DNA of 64,000 bases from Methanomicrobium antiquum (lineage in GTDB: Archaea; Halobacteriota; Methanomicrobia; Methanomicrobiales; Methanomicrobiaceae), in NCBI RefSeq assembly GCF_029633915.1, contig NZ_CP091092.1, positions 682,001-746,000 of the forward strand, given 5' to 3'. This document shows, piece by piece, positions 24,403 to 31,738 of this stretch; within the stretch, counting starts at the first letter, position 1; each line of letters starts with the position of its first letter. The position numbers were made by a program, and so were the translations under genes. The notes below the pieces were generated by a model. The model was not told the DNA's origin, searched no databases, and worked only from the letters and a program-made list of their open reading frames with translations.

Positions 24403-24799
24403 TAAAAATTGTGTCTAAATTGCGTATATTATATCGTCCTGAATAGTACTTAAAGATTGATAATTTGATTTTGGAAAATTCTGTTCTTTTGTGGTTAGTT
24501 CTCTGTGTGCTTTTCTCTCTGTCACGTTCTCTTTATCATGTTCTTTGTATGATGCCCGGATAAAATGTCTGATGCCAAAAGAAAGCCAAAAAAAGAATTA
24601 AAAAAACAGATCTTTTAGTCCTTTTACATGAAAGTTAATTTGTAACTTACATGAAACCGGTGCATGAAAAAAATTATCATGGACGTTTTTAGAGAAGATC
24701 TGACTACAAAACCGCCCCTGCCTTTATTTTAAAATGTTATTTTAAAGAGTTATTATTGATTATTATTTCTAAGTGGTATTTTAAAGAGTTATTTTAGTG
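24403..24799. other. Intergenic region between tRNA-Glu and trpA
   Basis: Holds the tRNA-Glu promoter (about 24424-24434), a copy of a 60-bp imperfect repeat at 24628-24688, and three short copies of TATTTTAAAGA near 24736, 24777 and 24799 at the end of the trp operon, the last within trpA. No gene seen. The AT-rich tract after trpA may serve as terminator. Confidence 0.6.
24628..24688 (+). repeat. 60-bp intergenic repeat, copy 1 (near tRNA-Glu)
   Basis: ATGAAAGTTAATTTGTAACT and the following TACATGAAAC match 42202 onward almost base for base. The core AAGTTA-ATTTG-TAACTT is an inverted repeat. Similarity continues more weakly to ATGGACGTTTTT. Confidence 0.7.
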
Positions 24800-25636
24800 T
24801 TATTTTAAAGACACCGCCTGCTTCATCATCCCGACGTAATTTCTAAGTTCACTACAGGCACGGCTTATATCTTCCCTGTTTTTCTCAATAATTGATACAA
24901 TCGCACTTCCGACAATAACACCGTCAGCACCTGCCCGGATAATCTCTTCTGCATGCAAAGGCTCTGATATTCCAAACCCTACTGCAACAGGTACATCCTT
25001 TCCGGCTAAATCAAGTGCTCTTCTGACTCTTTGAAGAAGATAATATGCTTCCCCTGAAACCTCAGAACGCTTTCCGGTAACGCCAAGCGCTGAAACGAGA
25101 TAAATAAATCCAAAAGCCATCTCTAAAATGCCGTAAAGCCTCTCATCCGATGTGGTCTGTGTCACAAGAAAAATCTGTGCAATTCCGGTTTTAAGAGATG
25201 CAGAGTACACTTCTCCTGCCTCTTCAGGCGGCATATCAACGATTAAAATTCCGTCAACGCCGGCCTCTTTCGCCTCATTGTAAAACCTGTCAATCCCCCG
25301 CTGGTAAACAATATTTGCATATACAAGAAAAACAACCGCAACATCTGAATATTTCCTGATATCTTTTACAATCTCAAATACACCATCAACACTAATTCCC
25401 GCATCAATAGCCCTTTTATCTCCTGCCTGGATTACACCTCCGTCTGCAACAGGATCTGAAAAAGGCACACCAAGCTCCAGAACATCACACCCGCCGTCAA
25501 TCAAAGCCTTTGCTATTTGAACAGAATCTGAAATTGTCGGATCTCCGGCGACTGTGTATGCCACAAATCCGGGCTTTTCAAATGCACGTGAAAGTCTTTC
25601 CCTTCCCAAAATTCCTTTTGCCAAAACACCGTCCAT
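24800..25636 (-). CDS. trpA: Tryptophan synthase alpha subunit
   Basis: 278 residues. It cleaves indole-3-glycerol phosphate to indole and glyceraldehyde-3-phosphate and passes indole to TrpB. GGCDVLELGVPFSDPVADGG contains the catalytic Glu and the substrate loop, and DGILIVDMPPEE contains the catalytic Asp. VGFGISEP and GADGVIVGSAIV form the phosphate site. It is the last gene of the trp operon; its ATG overlaps the trpB stop by one base (TAATG). Confidence 0.96.
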   Translation of the reverse strand: MDGVLAKGILGRERLSRAFEKPGFVAYTVAGDPTISDSVQIAKALIDGGCDVLELGVPFSDPVADGGVIQAGDKRAIDAGISVDGVFEIVKDIRKYSDVAVVFLVYANIVYQRGIDRFYNEAKEAGVDGILIVDMPPEEAGEVYSASLKTGIAQIFLVTQTTSDERLYGILEMAFGFIYLVSALGVTGKRSEVSGEAYYLLQRVRRALDLAGKDVPVAVGFGISEPLHAEEIIRAGADGVIVGSAIVSIIEKNREDISRACSELRNYVGMMKQAVSLK

Positions 25637-26814
25637 TAAAAATCCCTCCCATACATCTTAGAAACCGATGCCACATCCTTATCTCCCCTTCCTGAAAGAC
25701 AGATTACAACTATGTCATCCTCTGAAAACTCATCCTTATTTTTAAGAACATATGATACTGCATGGGAGGATTCAAGTGCCGGAATAATTCCTTCTGTCCT
25801 TGAAAGATACGAAAAAGCCTCCAAGACCTCATCATCCATAGCATATGAGTATAAAACCCTTCCCTCATCAAAAAGCATACTGTGTTCAGGGCCGACTCCG
25901 GGATAGTCAAGTCCGGCTGAAACAGAATGTGTCTCTCCAATCTGGCCGTCTTCATCCTGGATTAGGTAAGATAATGCCCCGTGAAGAATTCCGGGCCTTC
26001 CGGTATTCAGAGTCGCACCATTATCACTGGCTTTTAGCCCTCTTCCGCCTGCCTCAACGCCAATCATTTTTACATCATCAGAGAGCATGGGGTAAAACAT
26101 ACCGATTGCATTTGAGCCTCCGCCGACACATGCAACAAGTGCGGATGGAAGCCTCCCCTCTTTTTTTAAGCACTGCTCTTTTGTCTCATCTCCAATAACT
26201 GACTGAAAATCCCTGACAATCTCCGGGAAAGGATGCGGGCCGACAACTGATCCTATAAGATAATGTGTGAAGTCCACACTTCCTGCCCATTCGCGAAGAG
26301 CCTCGTTTGTCGCATCCTTAAGAGTCCTTGTCCCCGATTTTACCGGATGGACTTTGGCGCCCATAAGCTCCATTCTAAAAACATTGAGCTTTTGCCTCTC
26401 GCAGTCCTCCTCGCCCATGAACACTTCGACAGGAAGGCCAAGAACTGCTCCTGCAATCGCTGTTGCAACACCGTGCTGACCGGCGCCGGTCTCTGCAATC
26501 AGCCGCTTTTTTCCAATCGCCTTTGCAAGAATTGCCTGTCCTAATGTATTGTTTAATTTGTGTGCTCCGCCGTGGAGAAGATCCTCTCTTTTAAGATAGA
26601 CTTTACAGCCGCAGTCTTCTGACATGTTTTTACAAAATGTAAGGGGCGTCTTTCGTCCGGCGTACTCACAGAGATAATAATCAAGCTCGGACTTAAATCC
26701 GGCATCATCTTTTAGTCTTTTGTATTCTCTCTCAAGCTCATACAAAGCCTCCATAAGAGTCTCAGGCACAAACCGCCCGCCGTAATTGCCATAGTATCCT
26801 CTTTTCGCACTCAT
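25636..26814 (-). CDS. trpB: Tryptophan synthase beta subunit
   Basis: 392 residues, standard TrpB1 length. It joins indole and serine to make tryptophan using PLP. The PLP lysine is in [15 protein letters not shown], the phosphate loop is VGGGSNAIG, and [12 protein letters not shown] is the COMM-domain side of the active site. It begins one base after the trpF stop and is coupled to trpA. Confidence 0.97.
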   Translation of the reverse strand: MSAKRGYYGNYGGRFVPETLMEALYELEREYKRLKDDAGFKSELDYYLCEYAGRKTPLTFCKNMSEDCGCKVYLKREDLLHGGAHKLNNTLGQAILAKAIGKKRLIAETGAGQHGVATAIAGAVLGLPVEVFMGEEDCERQKLNVFRMELMGAKVHPVKSGTRTLKDATNEALREWAGSVDFTHYLIGSVVGPHPFPEIVRDFQSVIGDETKEQCLKKEGRLPSALVACVGGGSNAIGMFYPMLSDDVKMIGVEAGGRGLKASDNGATLNTGRPGILHGALSYLIQDEDGQIGETHSVSAGLDYPGVGPEHSMLFDEGRVLYSYAMDDEVLEAFSYLSRTEGIIPALESSHAVSYVLKNKDEFSEDDIVVICLSGRGDKDVASVSKMYGRDF

Positions 26815-26815
26815 T

Positions 26816-27385
26816 TCATGCCTCCCTGCAAATTTCTATGAATTTTCGTAATTTTTGCCTGTCTTTTACTCCCTTTGACTTCTCAACACCTGATGAGACA
26901 TCAACAGCAAAAGGGGAAATATCTTTTATTGCATCAAAAACATTATCGGGTGTAAGCCCTCCTGCAAGAATTATCGGAACTTTTGAAATTTTTGCAACTT
27001 TCAATGCAAAATCCCTGTCATACGCTATTCCCATTCCTTTGCTGTTGTCAATTACTAAGGCATCGCAGAGTGGAATATCTCCATAGTCAGAGATATAGCG
27101 GTAAACTTTTGTTTTTATATTTTCCGGGATGATCAAATCTCTCGAAATCTGAAGGGCATCAGGCTTTAGAGACATAATCACATCAACATCTGAATTATTA
27201 ATCGTGTTTGTGACACAGATCTTCTCTGTTTTTGGTGAGAGAGCCTCAAAAATTTCTCTTGCACGTTTAATTGTAATACAGCGCTTAGAATCCGAACAGA
27301 CTATTACTCCTATTGCATCTGCCCCTTCTTCTTCAGCGATTAATGCATCACGGATAGTTGTGATGCCGCAAATTTTTACGCGAAT
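26816..27385 (-). CDS. trpF: Phosphoribosylanthranilate isomerase, ATT start codon
   Basis: 189 residues if started at ATT 27385, which gives (M)RVKICGIT, the canonical TrpF beginning with the catalytic Cys. No ATG, GTG or TTG exists in this frame before an internal ATG at 27181, which would delete the first third including the catalytic Cys. GGAGGG at 27392-27397 lies 6-7 bases before the ATT, an ideal ribosome site. The middle shows [20 protein letters not shown], and the end [11 protein letters not shown] and [16 protein letters not shown], with the Asp and phosphate loops. It overlaps the end of trpC by 10 bases. The AUU start is unusual; a sequencing error is the alternative. Confidence 0.9.
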   Translation of the reverse strand: MRVKICGITTIRDALIAEEEGADAIGVIVCSDSKRCITIKRAREIFEALSPKTEKICVTNTINNSDVDVIMSLKPDALQISRDLIIPENIKTKVYRYISDYGDIPLCDALVIDNSKGMGIAYDRDFALKVAKISKVPIILAGGLTPDNVFDAIKDISPFAVDVSSGVEKSKGVKDRQKLRKFIEICREA

Positions 27386-28143
27386 ACAAATCCCTCCAGC
27401 ACTTCTTTTGGATCTTTGGCTTTCATAAGCGCCGTTCCAATCAAAAATCCATTACAATATTTTTTAAGCGCAGAAATATCTGCATTTGTCTTAATGCCAC
27501 TTTCAGAGACTGCCAAAACTCCTGAATCAGATAAAATTTCAGAGATCTCTTTTGTTTTATTAAGATCAATTTTCATATCCACAAGATTTCTGTTGTTAAT
27601 CCCCACAATTTTTGCATCTGAATTCAGAGCATTTTCAGCCTCAGAAAAACTTCTGACTTCAACCAGAGGCTCGATTGCAAATGACTGACAAAGTGAGATA
27701 AAATCTTTCAAATTCTCCTTTAAAACTTTGGAAATCAAAAGAACAGAGTCTGCCCCACATACATATGATTCATAAATCTGGATTTTAGATACAATGAAAT
27801 CCTTTCTTAATACAGGAAGTTTAGTTGACTCTTTGACCTGCATTAAGTAATCAACAGACCCTTCAAAGAAGAAAGGCTCAGTCAAAACCGATATTGCACA
27901 TGCCCCTCCTGCCTCATAAATGCCTGCCAGTTCATTTGGCTTTTTTTGAGAGTTAATTGACTTATCTGAGGGTGTTTTGTATTTAATCTCTGCAATTACT
28001 GCGTTTTTATCAGTACTGCAGTTATCAAAGGCTTCTTTAATGTTTAGAGGGTGTCTTTTTTCATCCTCTGCTCTCACTATTATCTCAGGATTTATTGCTG
28101 ATGCACGTATGTGTGATTTCGCACAAATTTCGGCTAAAATCAT
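27376..28143 (-). CDS. trpC: Indole-3-glycerol phosphate synthase
   Basis: 255 residues. It closes the indole ring. VIAEIKYKTPSDKSINSQ has the catalytic Glu and Lys, ISVLTEPFFFEGS and LPVLRKDFIVSKIQIYESYV include the second Lys, GINNRNL and VSESGIKTNADI complete the barrel. Overlaps trpD by 4 bases. The stop codon lies within trpF. Confidence 0.96.
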   Translation of the reverse strand: MILAEICAKSHIRASAINPEIIVRAEDEKRHPLNIKEAFDNCSTDKNAVIAEIKYKTPSDKSINSQKKPNELAGIYEAGGACAISVLTEPFFFEGSVDYLMQVKESTKLPVLRKDFIVSKIQIYESYVCGADSVLLISKVLKENLKDFISLCQSFAIEPLVEVRSFSEAENALNSDAKIVGINNRNLVDMKIDLNKTKEISEILSDSGVLAVSESGIKTNADISALKKYCNGFLIGTALMKAKDPKEVLEGFVFA

Positions 28144-29162
28144 ATTTTGCCTCCTGAAAGCTCAATTAAATTCTCAAGCTTCAAAAGAGCCTCTCCTGAG
28201 TCAATTGACTTTTCACAAAGTCTGATTCCATCCTTTAGGCTTCCTGCCTTTTCTCCAAGATATACTGCCGCTCCTGCATTTAAAACGACAATGTCTCTTT
28301 TTGGCCCTTCTTCGCCTTTTAGAACTCTTTTTATTATGGAAGCGTTTAAAGTTGCATCCCCGCCTGAAAGACTTTTTTCATCTGCCCTTTCAAATCCAAA
28401 TTCTTCTGCATCAAGGATGTATGTTGATACTTTGCCTCGTTTAAGTTCAGATACTGTTGTAGGGCCGGTAGTTGCTATCTCATCATATCCGTCACCGTGG
28501 ACAACCATCGCCCTTTTTGTACCTAAAATATTAAGAACATCTGCTATTTTTTCAGTAAGCGAATTGTCATATACTCCCAAAAGCTGTGCTGAAGCACCTG
28601 CAGGGTTTGAAAGAGGGCCTGTGATATTAAAAAAACTCCGAATCCCAATCTCCTTTCTTGCCCTTCCTGCATACTTCATCGCCGGATGATAAGCCTGGGC
28701 AAATAAAAATCCGATTCCGTTACTTTCTGTAATCTCACAAACCTTCTTTGGGGATATGTCAATATTAACTCCGAGTGCTTCTAAAACATCAGCCGAACCG
28801 CATCTGCTTGAAACCCCGCGGTTTCCATGCTTTACGACAAAAGCTCCTGCTCCTGCGGCAGTAAATGCCGCGGCAGTGCTTATATTAAATGTGTTTTTCA
28901 AATCACCTCCTGTTCCGCAGGTGTCAACAAGCATCCCTCCTGATTTGGGCTTTGGTGAGATTGAAACCGCATTTTTTCTGACAATCGATGCAAAAGCGGC
29001 AATTTCAAGGCTTGTTTCCCCTTTCATTGCAAGAGCTGTCAGAAAAGCACCGATCTGGCTGTCTGATGCATTGCCGGTGATTATATCATTCATCGCACCT
29101 TCTGCTTCAGGTGTGCTTAAGTCAAATCTCCGGGATGCCTTTTGGATGCACTCTGCAATCAT
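28140..29162 (-). CDS. trpD: Anthranilate phosphoribosyltransferase
   Basis: 340 residues. Transfers phosphoribose from PRPP to anthranilate. VDTCGTGGDLKNTFNISTAA is the PRPP pyrophosphate loop, KHGNRGVSSRCGSADVLEAL is the anthranilate site. N-terminal helical domain ends in ALAMKGET. Four-base overlaps with trpG and trpC show tight translational coupling. Confidence 0.97.
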   Translation of the reverse strand: MIAECIQKASRRFDLSTPEAEGAMNDIITGNASDSQIGAFLTALAMKGETSLEIAAFASIVRKNAVSISPKPKSGGMLVDTCGTGGDLKNTFNISTAAAFTAAGAGAFVVKHGNRGVSSRCGSADVLEALGVNIDISPKKVCEITESNGIGFLFAQAYHPAMKYAGRARKEIGIRSFFNITGPLSNPAGASAQLLGVYDNSLTEKIADVLNILGTKRAMVVHGDGYDEIATTGPTTVSELKRGKVSTYILDAEEFGFERADEKSLSGGDATLNASIIKRVLKGEEGPKRDIVVLNAGAAVYLGEKAGSLKDGIRLCEKSIDSGEALLKLENLIELSGGKI

Positions 29163-29737
29163 TGCATCACTCCCTGAGAGAGGAAATTCCTGATGATTTT
29201 ATCGCCGTTTTTTGTCATGATGCTTTCAGGATGAAACTGGAGGCCAAAAACAGGGTAACTGCTGTGAGAAACTGCCATTATCATCTTGTCATCGGCACTT
29301 CTTGCAGTAACAGTTAAGCAATCAGGCAGGGTATTTTCATCAACTGCGAGGGAATGATATCTTGTTGCAGTAAATGAATTTTTAATTCCACTAAAAATCC
29401 CGGAGCAGTTATGATTTATTTCTGATGTCATACCGTGAACCGGTTTTCCTGTGCAGACTACATCTCCGCCAAAGAAATGGCAGATTGCCTGATGGCCAAG
29501 ACAAACTCCAAGTATCGGAATTTTTCTGTGAAAGTCCTTTAAAACCTTAAGACAGAGTTTTGTATCCTCCGGCTTTCCGGGACCTGGTGATAGAACAATT
29601 CTGTCAAATTGTGAAATATAAGAAAAATCCTCCGAAGAATCACATTTTATAACCTCGCATTCGGCACCGAGTGAGCCAATCTGCTGGCAGAGGTTGTATG
29701 TGAAACTGTCATAGCAGTCAATAATCAAAACCTTCAT
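29159..29737 (-). CDS. trpG: Anthranilate synthase glutamine amidotransferase component
   Basis: 192 residues from ATG 29737, which overlaps the trpE stop as ATGA; the longer frame from 29776 is within trpE and unlikely. Class I amidotransferase: VLIIDCYDSFTYNL at the start, catalytic Cys in LGVCLGHQAI, and His-Glu in LQFHPESIM. It supplies ammonia to TrpE. HGMTSEI is the usual TrpG/PabA loop. Confidence 0.95.
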   Translation of the reverse strand: MKVLIIDCYDSFTYNLCQQIGSLGAECEVIKCDSSEDFSYISQFDRIVLSPGPGKPEDTKLCLKVLKDFHRKIPILGVCLGHQAICHFFGGDVVCTGKPVHGMTSEINHNCSGIFSGIKNSFTATRYHSLAVDENTLPDCLTVTARSADDKMIMAVSHSSYPVFGLQFHPESIMTKNGDKIIRNFLSQGVMQ

Positions 29738-31344
29738 TTTATCCCCCCTGCCGATAAAATAGCAGACATCATGCAAAAGGCCTTGTTCTCTGATTCGAGA
29801 AATTCAGATTCAGGAACAGAATCGGCAACAATACCTGCACCTGACTGAAAATAAGCAGTTTTGTTTTTGACTACCACTGTTCTTATTGTAATTGCAAAAT
29901 CAATATTTCCGTTAAGTCCAATATATCCCACAGCGCCTGCATAAAGGCCTCTTTTTGTCTTTTCAAGCTCTTCTATTATCTCAATCGCCCGAATCTTTGG
30001 TGCTCCTGATACAGTTCCGGCAGGAAAGCATGACATGAAGGCATCAAGAGAAGTTTTACCCTCTAAGAGTTCACCCTCAACTGTTGATACGATATGCTGA
30101 ACATGTGAGAATTTCTCAACTGTCATAAAATCCCTGACACGGACACTTCCATATTTAGATATCCGGCCGATATCGTTTCTTGAAAGATCTACAAGCATCA
30201 GATGTTCTGCGCATTCTTTTTTATCAGATAAAAGCTCATGTTCAAGCAAAACGTCTTCTTTTGGTGTTGCACCTCTTTTTCTTGTTCCTGCAATCGGTAC
30301 TGATTCAACCCTTCTTTCCTCAACTTTGATAAGCATCTCAGGACTTGCGCCGGCGATTTGCATATCCGAAAAATCAAGGTAATACATGTAAGGACCAGGA
30401 TTGATTCTTCTCATCTCGCGGTATATCAGAAATGGATCAGAACTGAAGGGACATTTAGATCCCTTTGACAAAACAACCTGGAAAATATCTCCGTTTTTGA
30501 TATAATCCTTTGCAGTCCTGACAATCTCTTCAAACTCTTCTTTAGAAACACTGCTGATACATTCAGGATTTTTTTCCATTTCATTTGAAAAGAAAGTGCT
30601 TTTTTTCTCATTATTTTTCTTTAGATGCTTTAGAACTCTATCCAGGGTTTTTGTAATTTCATTTTGGTCTTTTTCAAAACAAAAGTCTGATTCTTTTTCA
30701 TCAGATTTTTTAATGCCATTTTCTTCAGGATTTAGTAGCAAACTTTTTTCTATATCATCTGACTTTGTCTGGAAATGGAGAATTGTTATTGTATCTTTGA
30801 TATGATCAAAGACCAAAAGCTCTTTTGGAAGTAAGAATTCTGCAAGAGGAAAATCATAATTTTCTTCTTTGTCTTTTTTAAATCCTTCAATTTTTTTGTC
30901 TTTTGACAAATCCAATGCAAAATCATATGAAAAGTATCCTGCAAGACCTCCTGAATATCCCGGGATTTGTGGAGATTCATAATCTATGCTTTTTAGAATC
31001 GATTGCAGATTTTCAGTCGAAAAAGTTTCTCCTTCGAAATCGAAGAAATTGCCAAACGGCCCTGTTATCCGGATATCGGGATCTGCTTTAATGTGCAGTA
31101 AAAGACCTGTTCCTACAACAGAATATCTAGTATTTCGCCCTGTATTTTCCATTGATTCAAGCAAAAAACCATAATCGGATCGAAGCGCCTCATATGCCAA
31201 AACAGGAGAAATCCTTGGATTTTTAAATGTCTTATATACCGCAGTTAAGAAATTTTTAAAATCTTTTTTTTCCTGACCTGAACTCTTATTATATGAAGAT
31301 AAATGGGATTTATCCTCAAATGCTGGTTTTATGCCGCTGTCCAT
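29734..31344 (-). CDS. trpE: Anthranilate synthase component I
   Basis: 536 residues. Converts chorismate to anthranilate with TrpG. DYGFLLESMENTGRNTRYSV contains the LLES tryptophan-binding motif for feedback inhibition. The catalytic half has EEIVRTAKDYIKNGDIFQVV, IAGTRKRGATPKED, and AGTVSGAPKIRAIEIIEELE. The start ATG 31344 is preceded by GGTGAT 10 bases away. First structural gene of trpEGDCFBA; a TATA box with TGTACA sites lies upstream. Confidence 0.96.
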   Translation of the reverse strand: MDSGIKPAFEDKSHLSSYNKSSGQEKKDFKNFLTAVYKTFKNPRISPVLAYEALRSDYGFLLESMENTGRNTRYSVVGTGLLLHIKADPDIRITGPFGNFFDFEGETFSTENLQSILKSIDYESPQIPGYSGGLAGYFSYDFALDLSKDKKIEGFKKDKEENYDFPLAEFLLPKELLVFDHIKDTITILHFQTKSDDIEKSLLLNPEENGIKKSDEKESDFCFEKDQNEITKTLDRVLKHLKKNNEKKSTFFSNEMEKNPECISSVSKEEFEEIVRTAKDYIKNGDIFQVVLSKGSKCPFSSDPFLIYREMRRINPGPYMYYLDFSDMQIAGASPEMLIKVEERRVESVPIAGTRKRGATPKEDVLLEHELLSDKKECAEHLMLVDLSRNDIGRISKYGSVRVRDFMTVEKFSHVQHIVSTVEGELLEGKTSLDAFMSCFPAGTVSGAPKIRAIEIIEELEKTKRGLYAGAVGYIGLNGNIDFAITIRTVVVKNKTAYFQSGAGIVADSVPESEFLESENKAFCMMSAILSAGGIK

Positions 31345-31385
31345 TCCACCGGCATCACCAAACCTGTTTTTTCAATTGCTTTCAT
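31329..31385 (-). CDS. Possible 18-codon leader ORF of the trp operon
   Basis: ATG 31385 opens MKAIEKTGLVMPVEWTAA and stops within trpE, overlapping it by 16 bases. It starts about 8 bases after the transcript start predicted from the TATA box, so it would be read nearly leaderless. It has one Trp codon and contains the trpE ribosome site. It could couple trpE translation to a leader, or be chance. Confidence 0.3.
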   Translation of the reverse strand: MKAIEKTGLVMPVEWTAA

Positions 31386-31408
31386 AATTAACAATAAATA
31401 TTTCCCTT

Positions 31409-31434
31409 TGTACATATTTATACATTATTGTACT
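31409..31434 (-). promoter_or_regulatory. trp promoter: TATA box flanked by TGTACA-type operators
   Basis: On the minus strand TATAAATA (31415-31422) sits about 37 bases before ATG 31385. TGTACA at 31409-31414 abuts it and AGTACA at 31429-31434 lies on the other side. TGTACA is the TRP box bound by the archaeal repressor TrpY in Methanothermobacter, so tryptophan-dependent repression is likely here; no trpY gene is in the window. Confidence 0.6.
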
Positions 31435-31738
31435 AATTTGTAAAAATGATTTTTTGCATTGAATTTTAGCATGAATAATTCACAAGCAGATTTGGTATGG
31501 AAAAAGAGGATAAATCTGATTTGGATTTTATATGAAAATCACGCTGTTATTTACAGGAAATTATTGTATGAAAAATTATTTCATGAATCTATTTCCTGAA
31601 ATCAAATTTCTGTTTTTATGATAGCTGCGCATGAAAAATCGTTTTGATAACCTTTTTTTAATAAAATCAAATCCTGATTTGCCGGCAAAAAAAGACTTGT
31701 ATTCAAAAGTGAAAAAAGATTTAATTTTTATAAGCAAA
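31435..31738. other. AT-rich spacer between trp promoter and Ca2+-ATPase
   Basis: About 300 bases with no gene, RNA or repeat that I can support. It lies upstream of trpE and downstream of the ATPase stop, both on the minus strand. Confidence 0.5.

Noticed and set aside
24628-24688. C/D-box guide RNA in the repeated intergenic element
   Set aside because: ATGA-like boxes are present but copy 1 lacks a CTGA D box, and the C box is not RTGATGA in either copy.
28147-28689. Long plus-strand ORFs opposite trpD, the Ca2+ ATPase and others
   Set aside because: They have no ribosome site or family features and lie opposite clear conserved genes; codon-phase shadows.
31455-31738. Small gene between trp promoter and ATPase
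   Set aside because: Only very short frames without ribosome sites or recognisable sequence.
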